DNA from: Blattamonas nauphoetae
Taxonomy: Eukaryota > Preaxostyla > Oxymonadida
Assembly (NCBI GenBank): GCA_033064195.1
Contig: JARBJD010000020.1
Coordinates: 248,001-312,000, forward strand
DNA: 64,000 nt
Direction of reading: 5' to 3'
Part shown: positions 57,047-64,000 of the stretch, piece after piece
Layout: each line of letters begins with the position of its first letter
How positions within the stretch are numbered: position 1 is the stretch's first letter
Position numbers and translations under genes: made by a program
Notes under the pieces: generated by a model
What the model saw: only the letters and a program-made list of their open reading frames with translations
Told to the model about the DNA's origin: nothing
Database searches by the model: none

Positions 57047-58855
57047 ATGGCTGAACAAGTCCAGATTCCAACTTTACCAGCGTATGGTGAACTCCAGATT
57101 CAGACAAGTAAGAACCCAGTTGAATTAACAGTACTTTTATTTGTTCCTTTTCTGTTTTTTTGTTTCTCCACTGACACACACAGTGTTCACGTGGTTTTGT
57201 GGAATGTTTTGGCTGCGAAATCTTTGAAAACACGCCAGTGATTATCCCGCCGGGAATGTCAGTCGCGGCGTTTACATGGACTGGCTGCCAATACGAGTTG
57301 AAAGGGGAGGACTTCGTCTCATCTAAACTCGTTCGCCAATCTGTTCAGGACAGCTATCTTAATCTGCATCTGTCTGATTCACGTTCCGTTCTGAGTTTTC
57401 TTCCTAACTTTGCTTTTGTTTTCCTGGTTTTCCAACTAATAGCGCTCTTGAAGCACTTCGTGAGGAAGCCACTGCTAAACATAAACAAGGTCCACGAGTG
57501 TGTTGTTGTAGGCTATACTCAGTTTTTTAGGTATTAATTGTTGGTCCAACTGATACAGGCAAGTCCACACTCGCCACAACACTTGTAAACTACGCTGTCC
57601 GCTCTCACAGAACTCCAGCATTTGTCGACCTAGATATTGGACAAGGAACAATTGGGACACCAGGGACAATTGGTGCGAGTGTTGTCCGAGCTCCATTGCT
57701 TCCATCAGTTCGTTGTTCTCTCCCACTCATTCTTCCAGGAAAAGTTCTCAAATTTTGACAATCGCCTTTTGTATTACTACGGATTCCTTGAACCATCAGC
57801 TAATCGAGATCGTTACAACCTTCTTGTCTCTCGTCTCAACGATGCTCTTGATTCTCGAATGTCGGATGATTCCAAACTTAGGGCCTCTGGATGCATCATC
57901 AACACGTGTGGATGGGCTGTTTGCTATTCTGTGTTCTGTTTTACCTCTTTAGGACAAAGATGGAATCAAACATCTTGCAGATATCGCAGAAAGACTCCAT
58001 TGTAACGTTATTGTCAGTTTTCTCTCTCACCACCTCCTGGAAATGTTTAAAACAACCCACTTGACTGACCCTGTCCGACAGACGATTAATAAACTCTTCA
58101 TTCATCCCACATTGTCAAAGCAAGCTCCGACAGACGGCTCAACAGAAAAACCGTCGCTTCGTCGCTATGAGAAGGACGGCCTTTCATTTGTTGAACTGAA
58201 TCGATCAAATTCGGTTTGATTTTGTTCATTTTATCACGTTTTGTTGCTACATTCCCTTTCATACAAGGTTTTGGACCGTTCGAGAGACATCAGGCGCTCT
58301 CTTCGGGATGAACGTGTATTCCAATATTTCCGTGGAATCGAGATGGCTCTGGCATGGAGTGAGACAGAAGTCGACTTTGGATCACTTACTATCCTCTCCG
58401 TGCCCCACAAATCCGGCCTTGCACCTGCTGCCCTCCCACACCAAATAGGATCAAAACACAATCTTTTGTTCAATCTCAATCGAGTTGATATCCTCGATCA
58501 TTCGCCAAACACTCTTCAGAAGATTGTGGGACAAATTGGAGGCGTCCTTCTCCAAAGACAGTTCCCATATCCAACGAAGAAGCAAGTTCCCCCATCGTCA
58601 CTCCTTCCCTCCATCACTCCTGAAGACCTTTGTTTGGAAGAAGCGTCTGAGGATGTGATTGAGAAGAGTATTCTTTCGTACAAGAACGTTGTGGGGCTGG
58701 TGGCTGTGAAAGGAATCAAAAAAGACAATGAAAGTGGACAGATTAAAGTTGTTTTGATCTGTCCCGCCACGGGACCTCTTCCTTCGAACCTTTTAATTTT
58801 CGGAAATGTTGGCTGGCAATACATCGAACAACCGCCACTCATTACGTATCACTGA
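57047..58855 (+). CDS. CLP1: CLP1, pre-mRNA cleavage complex / RNA 5'-kinase, seven exons
   Basis: CLP1 binds ATP and acts in mRNA 3'-end cleavage (CF IA / CF IIm). In animals it also acts as an RNA 5'-OH kinase in tRNA splicing. Exons 57047-57130, 57184-57371, 57443-57497, 57531-57707, 57739-57918, 57953-58213 and 58268-58855 join in phase to 510 residues, a little longer than yeast CLP1. The N-terminal beta domain has RGFVECFGCEIFENTPV and AAFTWTGCQYEL. After SYLNLHLALEAL comes the Walker A loop GPTDTGKST, then FVDLDIGQGTIG (Walker B region), YYYGFLEPSANRDRYN and SGCIINTCGWA. The C-terminal domain is in exon 7 (RDERVFQYFRGI onward). Introns are 53, 71, 33, 31, 34 and 54 nt. All start GT and end AG. 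Exon 2's donor was chosen to keep HLALE intact. Confidence 0.9.
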
Positions 58856-59131
58856 AACAACAAACTGCTTTTCCACAATGTGGGGTGAGCCTACGAGTAT
58901 GCAATATCCTCAACGACGAAAATTCCTGATTTTAACTCATTTATTTGCTATACATTTCACTCTTCTCGTTTGGATATTCAAGTTTTCATCGATGAAGTGA
59001 GGGAACAGAACTTTGGCTTTCATCTGAAAAAGAGACTCTATTCTTTCTTCAAACTCGACTTAAGAACATATTTCCCATCGACGACTGTGATCTTTTTATT
59101 CCTACTAATCTGTAGAAGACAGAACAATGAA
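58856..59131. other. Intergenic between convergent genes
   Basis: AT-rich 3' regions of CLP1 and the LYAR-like gene. Nothing else is seen. Confidence 0.4.
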
Positions 59132-59675
59132 TCAGAAATAATTGTGAAGAATGATGCATACTTTCTTGTCCATCATTTTATTGATAGCAGGATCAATTTG
59201 TTTTCGAACCTCCTGCAAGAATTTCATTCGGAGTTCATTTTCTAATTCATCCTTCGGTAGTTTTTTGTCACGACGAAGGATCTTCTTTGTTTCCTTCTTC
59301 CAATCGAAATCAATCGTCTCACATCCAGCAGCCCAATCAAATGTTGGTGGAGGAGGAGACTTTGCTTTCGGCGGCGGTGGTGGTGGAACAGGAGCAGACT
59401 TCGGTTTTGGTGATTTGTAGAGTTTCCCTTGGTACCGCTCTGCTTCGCTAATACAGCTTGTGTGAGCGTCAAATTCCATTCCAGGGAAGGTCTTGAAGCA
59501 GTCGATGCATGTTACTGTTGATCCTCGGCATGGTCCGGCCGAGATGTGGTTCTTAACTTTGTTCTTCTTCAGACTTTCATTGCACTTATCACCTGCGAGA
59601 AAAACACCATAAAGCAGATAAAATGAAGAGTTAAATCAGTTAGTTGTGACAAAACACACAGGTGAATGTTACCAT
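59132..59675 (-). CDS. LYAR: LYAR-type C2HC zinc-finger nucleolar protein, two exons
   Basis: This is related to LYAR, a nucleolar protein of ribosome biogenesis. A 16-nt first exon (59660-59675, MVTFT plus the first base of Cys) is joined by a 67-nt intron (GTGTGT...TCGCAG) to 59132-59592, giving 158 residues. The spliced N-terminus reads CDKCNESLKKNKVKNHISAG, then TCIDCFKTFPGMEF, H-TSCISEAERYQGKLYK, which is the LYAR zinc-finger pattern in full. A Pro-rich linker (SAPVPPPPPPKAKSPPPP) follows, then a basic C-terminal domain (FDWKKETKKILRRDKKLPKD) like the family's second conserved region. Without the tiny first exon the finger would lack its first cysteine, which supports the splice. Confidence 0.85.
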
Positions 59676-59863
59676 GACAGAAAATACGTTATTGTGGACC
59701 TGAGTGATCTCTATCAAAGAAGAGCGAATTCATTCATTTTATGAATGAAATTTGTCGAACCAAAAGATTCGTTGCGAGATGAAGTGTTAGAATGAAGACA
59801 AACACTCAAGAAAGACAAATTGAAACACATTCAACAAAAGAAGAATCATATGATTAGCAGAAA
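59676..59863. other. Intergenic, upstream of the LYAR-like gene
   Basis: AT-rich, about 190 bp, containing the LYAR-like promoter and the 3' region of the following minus-strand gene. No motif is assigned. Confidence 0.35.
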
Positions 59864-61033
59864 CTATAATCGTTCTTTTTCCACCTTCACTTGGGCATCA
59901 CTATATGACGGCGGAGCTTGGTGAGAGTATTCATCCATCGTTTCGTCATATTCCTCGATTCTCGCGGCTGTCTGCTGTGGAGGCTGAGGAGTGGGAGTCG
60001 GTGATTTTGAGGCGTTTGTTTCAACAAGATTGGAAGAAAGGAACGAAAAAAGAATGTTTGTGGACTCGGTAGGGAAAATCATGATTGCCATCATGCAGAA
60101 GGTTGGGATGATATGGAAAACGAGATTTGCGACGAATTGGAGTGCGAGAAATGAATTACTGAGAGATTGTGAGAAAAAGGCAGAGATTACTTGATATATA
60201 TCAAAAAGGCAGACCAGTTGGACAAATGGAGACCGCAATCATCAAAATTGGTGACCATGGGAGCATCAAAAACCTTAACAGTTGCAACAGACAATATTTT
60301 AATGACTGTTTCAAAGGAGTTTATGACGGCAAGGATGCAGAGGAAGACAAGATAGCGTTTGGCTGCATTTTTGTCTTTGTCGATTGAGAGTCCCTTGTGG
60401 ATCTTGAAGAGTCTAACGATGATGATCACATCAAATATCGTGATCGACAGAATGAGGAGCAGATTTATCGTTTGAAGGATGATTCGGGTGGCGACCTGGG
60501 GAGAGGTATCATTGACGAGTGTCTGAGGAGAGCTGAAATGAAGGAATATCAAACCGACCAAACAATGGACATGACTAATGCAAAGATGAAGACGATTAAA
60601 TATATTGTAATAAAGACGATTCTTGCTATTTGTCGAGAAGATTGCTTTTGGATTGATTTGATAATGGCATGGTTGATCAACCAAAGGATCATGATAGTTT
60701 GAGATAAATATCGAAGAATTTGAAGAATCTCCATCCCGAATACAACGGTAATAGCAGGTGACCGTCCCCACGGGATGAGTGCGAAGAGAAAGGAAAGGAA
60801 GGCATGGCCAAGGGAAACGAAGATCGAAAGACGTTTGAAATTGGGGTAGTTAACAGGAAATCGTACAATCATGATCGTTCCTTGGATTGCCCATCCGGCA
60901 ACGATCAGAAGATCGAGAATCATTGTCACAAGTGTCCATCCAGAGAATGGCTTGTAGAGAACTGATGATCAATGAAAAGAAAGTGAAAAACACCTGGATA
61001 TGGGAAGTTAATGTAGGATGGATTAAAAAACAT
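59864..61033 (-). CDS. Seven-span membrane protein, GPCR-like, four exons with 32-nt introns
   Basis: Exons 60994-61033, 60555-60961, 60191-60522 and 59864-60158 join in phase to 357 residues. All three introns are exactly 32 nt (60962-60993, 60523-60554, 60159-60190). About seven hydrophobic spans are visible, among them ILDLLIVAGWAIQGTIMIV, LGHAFLSFLFALIP, ARIVFITIYLIVFIFALVMS, TINLLLILSITIFDVIIIV, RYLVFLCILAVINSFETVI and ALQFVANLVFHIIPTFCMMA. The cytosolic tail is Pro/Ser/Glu-rich and ends with APPSYSDAQVKVEKERL, where PPSY resembles a PPxY motif for WW-domain ligases. The overall plan fits a GPCR-like or THH1/TOM1-like receptor. I cannot choose between them. The second junction has an alternative acceptor 10 nt away. 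Confidence 0.65.
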
Positions 61034-61126
61034 CAGTTCTCCCCAAGATTGATGATCAGACGAAGATCTTGCCCATGAATCGACATTTCGTGATCCAGAC
61101 CATTCTTTGTATTCTCATTTTCATTG
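61034..61126. promoter_or_regulatory. 93-bp divergent promoter region
   Basis: The start codons of the seven-span gene (minus) and the two-span gene (plus) lie 93 bp apart, so this interval must serve both. No TATA-like or initiator motif stands out. Confidence 0.4.
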
Positions 61127-62022
61127 ATGTTCTACGCACAACCTATCCCACAAGAGCCTTGCCCCCCTTCTCGTACATTTCAAATGAAAGGTATTTTTCC
61201 ACTTGCTTTCTTATCCTGTTCAAGGGAAGAGAACACGAGTCTATGCAATCGTTGCGAGTATCATCTTTCTCGTGAACCTCATCCTTCTCCTCTTCCTGCA
61301 AACATACGTTTTCATACTTATTATTCTTTTTGTGCTGTGCGTTGTACTGTTTGTTGTTGCGGTTTGACTCTCTGCCTCCATCATCTTTCGGATAGATCGT
61401 CCAGTGCTGTAATGCCTCCGAAGCGACGATTACGTTAAAACCAACCAAGGGGATCATGAAAATATCAATCCGCCACAGTTGTTGCACCTGCCGACACGGA
61501 AGAAAGGTCAAGATCCCGATCCGCGAACTTGCCCATATCCAATTCGCAAATGGGCGCCAAGAAATAGTCCAGCCATCCGGAACGTTTACTGAAAATGGAA
61601 GTTACTCGACAACCTCCACTTACATGCGGGACGACAAGGTTCCAATCGTCATTCATCGAGTTGATGGTCGAATCATCACCCTCCCTCACACTTTCAGCGC
61701 AGTTGATATTGAGCATCTTGCCAGCTATATCCGCGCATATAATGCCCCTCGCCCAGTTCCGGTCCAGCCGACCTTTATAGGTGTTTCTCCGCAACACTAT
61801 CAACAACAAGTCCCACAGATTATCCCACAACAGTTGCCCGGTGTCACTCCTGTGTATGCTTCTCCTGGCGGGTATTCCATGTACCCTCAACCTGTCCAGG
61901 TTTCATACGTTCCTCAACCAACCTACGTCACTTCTGCCTATCAATCTCCACAGGCTGTTGTTCAGGCAATCCCTGCGGAACGAGCAGTTGTCGTGGTGAC
62001 TGGAGAGAGCCTTAAAGCGTAG
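61127..62022 (+). CDS. Two-span membrane protein with Pro/Gln-rich tail, three exons
   Basis: Exons 61127-61190, 61225-61361 and 61396-62022 join in phase through two 34-nt introns to give 275 residues. The start MFYAQPIPQEPCPPSRTF is followed by two close membrane spans (IVASIIFLVNLILLLFLQ, then FILIILFVLCVVLFVVAIV), a Cys-containing segment (CCNASEATITL, SCCTCRHGRKVKIPI) and a beta-rich domain with VPIVIHRVDGRIITLPHTF. The C-terminus is Pro/Gln/Tyr-rich (QQQVPQIIPQQLPGV). I recognise no family. Without splicing the two spans are in different frames from the tail, so the intron calls matter. The alternative upstream ATG at 61069 leads to a frame that ends early. Confidence 0.65.
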
Positions 62023-62258
62023 AGCTCTCTTTTTTTTTTAGTTTTTTCGTGAGCATATGGTATTGTCTTCATTTCATTCGTTTCTATGTTTTTTAACGAC
62101 AAAGAGCTTTTCCTCAATATATCATTCGTTAAGGGTTAATTGACACTACTCGTCGAATTGTCGTTTTTCCGAAGACATTCGATATCTCGGATGGAGAACC
62201 CCATTCAACGTGATCCCCCCTTTCTATTTTTTTTTCATCCACCTCATCTCAATTTGTG
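62023..62258. other. Intergenic, T-rich
   Basis: It begins with a run of nine T just after the stop codon and includes another T run before the next start. It probably holds a 3' end and a promoter. Confidence 0.35.
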
Positions 62259-62798
62259 ATGGATCGTACAACAATACCTCTTCCATTAGTGGAATCTGAT
62301 CTTACTCTTCGACAATTTCGTTGGGATGACAAAGAAGCCATTCTCAGACTCGGAAACAATGAAAACGTCAGCCGATATTTAACCTACGCTTTTCCAAATC
62401 CTTACCTTCCTGAGAACGCTGATGCTTGGCTCTCTTTTGTCACAAGCGACGATCAAGCTCATAATCTTGCCATCGAATGGAAAGGCCAATTTGTGGGTGG
62501 CATTGGCATCAACGTCCTCACTGACGTCCACTCTCGAACAGGAGAAGTTGGCTATTGGCTTGGAGAACCGTTCTGGCGAAAAGGGATCATGCCACGTGCT
62601 GTATCACTATTCGTCCCATATGCGTTTGCCAATTTTAACCTTCTCCGAATTCAAGCCTGCGTCTTTGCAGGAAATGGAGGATCGATGCGGGTTTTGGAGA
62701 AATGTCAATTTGTGAAGGAAGCAATCCATCGCAAGTATTGTTTCAAACACGGGACGGTGTACGACGGACATATGTACGCTAGACTCGCTCCAGAGTAA
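62259..62798 (+). CDS. GNAT-family N-acetyltransferase (RimJ/RimL-like)
   Basis: Single exon of 179 residues, the usual length for the family. These enzymes transfer acetyl from acetyl-CoA to an amine, often a protein N-terminus, or a small molecule. The N-terminal strand reads DLTLRQFRWDDKEAILRLGN. VGGIGINVLTDVHSR and GEVGYWLGEPFWRKGIMPRA match motifs D and A, where the RKGIMPRA turn should hold the CoA pyrophosphate. NLLRIQACVFAGNGGSMRVL with EKCQFVKEAIHRKYCFKHG is motif B. It resembles bacterial acetyltransferases closely and has no intron, so acquisition from bacteria is possible. The substrate is unknown. Confidence 0.85.
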   Translation: MDRTTIPLPLVESDLTLRQFRWDDKEAILRLGNNENVSRYLTYAFPNPYLPENADAWLSFVTSDDQAHNLAIEWKGQFVGGIGINVLTDVHSRTGEVGYWLGEPFWRKGIMPRAVSLFVPYAFANFNLLRIQACVFAGNGGSMRVLEKCQFVKEAIHRKYCFKHGTVYDGHMYARLAPE

Positions 62799-62943
62799 AT
62801 GACATGTGTTGTGAGATCTCGTTCCATTCGATCATTGCCATTTGCTGTGCATGATCCTCTCTAGTTCGTCTTCTTTTCACTTCACTGATAAATGTGATTA
62901 AACAACATTTTCTTGAAGTGAATAAATTCTTAAACTTCTTTCA

Positions 62944-63249
62944 GCATGCTCAGATTGATCCACCCTTACTTCAATTTCACAGCTCATTTTAGGTATCTCT
63001 TTTCTCTCTTCTTACTCATCTCTTTAGATGTCAAAATTGAATCCTGTTGAAGCTGACAAAGAAATTCAAGAAGATTGGGTCGTGAGAGAAGCATACACAC
63101 GTGTTGAAAAGGCCATCACCGATCTCATTAATTCTGTCAATGATTTCACGACATCTACCAATATCCGTTTGGCACATTTGCGGACCCGGTTAGAATATGT
63201 CGAACAAGCTGTTTCCACAATCGAAAAGAAGACAGGCATTCAATTGTAA
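62944..63249 (+). CDS. BRK1: BRICK1 (HSPC300), SCAR/WAVE complex subunit
   Basis: The coding part is 63028-63249, 73 residues, the normal size. BRICK1 is the smallest subunit of the WAVE regulatory complex that switches on Arp2/3 actin branching. The conserved core is EIQEDWVVREAYTRVEKAI and TDLINSVNDFTTSTNIRLAH, then LRTRLEYVEQAVSTIEKKTG, all helical. CTCTTTAG directly precedes the ATG, and a GTATCT donor lies 36 nt upstream, so I infer a short intron in the 5' untranslated region (62991-63027). The stop TAA overlaps a GTAAGA donor-like sequence. An alternative longer 3' form is possible but not needed. Confidence 0.85.
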
Positions 63250-63571
63250 GACCACCAAATTTCACTGCACATCATCGCGACTATTTCCAGCGTCTCCTCA
63301 TTATTTTGTGTTCATTTCGATCTTCCTTCAATGCATTATGATTTAATTAATACAGGGAGAGACAACACGAACCTCTACAACCAGTGCTTCCATGAGAAGA
63401 ACTGGTTTTGGTTGACCTATTTTGCTCTGAAAATCCTCTTGATGGATACCGATGTCTCTTCAGAATTTTTGATACATTTCGTTCCTCCTTAAAAGCACGA
63501 CCAGTTTCCAATAAAACGAGGTTCATGTCGCCAAAAGCAACGTCTGAAATGCCACGGAACGAATTCTCATC
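63250..63571. other. Intergenic between convergent BRK1 and RPS29
   Basis: About 320 bp with no open frame or motif that I can support. Confidence 0.4.
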
Positions 63572-63824
63572 TTAACGGTACTACAAGAGATAAAAACCAT
63601 CAATGATTCACGAAAACATACTTTGTTGAAACCGATTTCTGACGAGTTCTCAACGAAGCACTTTCTGCACATGTTCAGGGCGTATTTGCGAATGAGACCA
63701 TGTGTGTTTCCGCAAGAGCGGCTAGAGGGAGAAAGAAACAGATTATCACAGAAATCTCATTAAGATACCATTTGCGTGAACCTGGGCCGAATTTCTTGGG
63801 GTGTGAGTTGAGTTGTTGTGGCAT
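63572..63824 (-). CDS. RPS29: Small-subunit ribosomal protein uS14 (RPS29), three exons
   Basis: This is a zinc-binding protein of the 40S head. Exons 63769-63824, 63622-63721 and a 9-nt last exon 63572-63580 join through introns of 47 and 41 nt to give 54 residues (56 is usual). The sequence reads [18 protein letters not shown], then [20 protein letters not shown] and [16 protein letters not shown]. The zinc ligands are the CxxC in CRSC and the CxxC in CRKC. The last two residues and the stop come from the 9-nt exon. Family ends are commonly a short FxK-x tail, which the splice restores. Confidence 0.92.
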
Positions 63825-63884
63825 GATTGTCGTGAGGAAGACAGAAATTGAAGCGCTTATTTAGGACATCCAATCTGAAACACG
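63825..63884. promoter_or_regulatory. 60-bp divergent promoter between RPS29 and SNU13
   Basis: The two start codons are 60 bp apart and point away from each other, so both promoters must sit within or overlap this interval. No motif is named. Confidence 0.45.
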
Positions 63885-64000
63885 ATGACAACAGACCCAC
63901 GTGCAATTCCACTCGCTAATGACAATCTTACCGTAGAAATTCTCAAGTTAGTGAAGAATGCTCAAGGATACAAGCAGGTTCGTCGCGGAGCCAATGAAAC
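63885..64000 (+). CDS. SNU13: SNU13 / 15.5K snRNP protein, 5' part only
   Basis: The frame reads MTTDPRAIPLANDNLTVEIL and KLVKNAQGYKQVRRGANE before the window ends. The spacing of PLA...LT...ILKLV...YKQ-RGANE is that of the L7Ae/SNU13 RNA-binding family, and the N-terminus fits SNU13 better than NHP2 or eL8. SNU13 binds kink-turns in U4 snRNA and box C/D snoRNAs. Only about the first third is present. Confidence 0.82.
   Translation, partial: MTTDPRAIPLANDNLTVEILKLVKNAQGYKQVRRGANE

Noticed and set aside
57047-57241. Unspliced 64-residue frame at the CLP1 start
   Set aside because: Its second half (LLFVPFLFFCF) is intron sequence. Splicing at 57131 restores the conserved CLP1 domain.
1-64000. 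tRNA, rRNA or snRNA genes
   Set aside because: I looked for tRNA-like A and B boxes and cloverleaf potential and found none I could support by eye. A covariance-model search would be decisive.

Overview
The window looks like nuclear DNA of a microbial eukaryote. It carries housekeeping genes split by very short spliceosomal introns (31 to 70 nt, GT...AG, many starting GTTTG, GTGTG or GTATG). It also carries giant surface proteins made of a beta-helix, a repeated beta-sandwich region, one membrane span and a kinase-like tail. Together these suggest a free-living or gut flagellate of the oxymonad kind (Preaxostyla, for example a Blattamonas-like species). That assignment is an inference from style, not from a marker gene. 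I read the standard genetic code.

Layout. Positions 1 to 5250 are ordinary compact gene territory: V-ATPase proteolipid, a small secreted protein, TMA16 and some unassigned genes. From about 5376 to 45334 the window is one large broken inverted duplication. Each arm holds, from outside inward, a detached fragment of surface gene A in reverse orientation, the giant gene A (beta-helix, beta-sandwich repeats, membrane span, pseudokinase), gene B (a shorter beta-helix membrane protein) and a pogo-like transposase remnant. The arms meet around a 4.5-kb spacer (19564 to 24098) with a dead Tc1/mariner element and a possible retroelement fossil. The left arm is nearly intact. Its gene A is a single 2704-codon frame, and it has gained one 9-bp-TSD MITE. 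The right arm has been hit by a 5.9-kb terminal-inverted-repeat insertion in gene B, a 3.5-kb hAT-like element and a 476-bp MITE.

From 45388 to 52344 lies a 7-kb hAT-like element with a second copy of the same family nested inside it (48438 to 52198). Both have perfect 8-bp target duplications. Together with the 3.5-kb element at 41045 this makes three transposon-type units that each carry host-like coding sequence (coiled-coil or beta-helix surface genes) and no transposase that I recognise. This gene-carrying family is the most unusual thing in the window.

From 52.4 kb to the end the window returns to compact host genes: an ADP-ribosyltransferase-like secreted protein, a disordered 900-residue protein, CLP1 (7 exons), a LYAR-type zinc-finger protein, a seven-span membrane protein with 32-nt introns, a two-span membrane protein, a GNAT acetyltransferase, BRICK1, ribosomal protein uS14/RPS29 and the start of SNU13. 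Exon structures were worked out by hand from splice signals, reading-frame continuity and known family sequence. They are predictions without transcript support.
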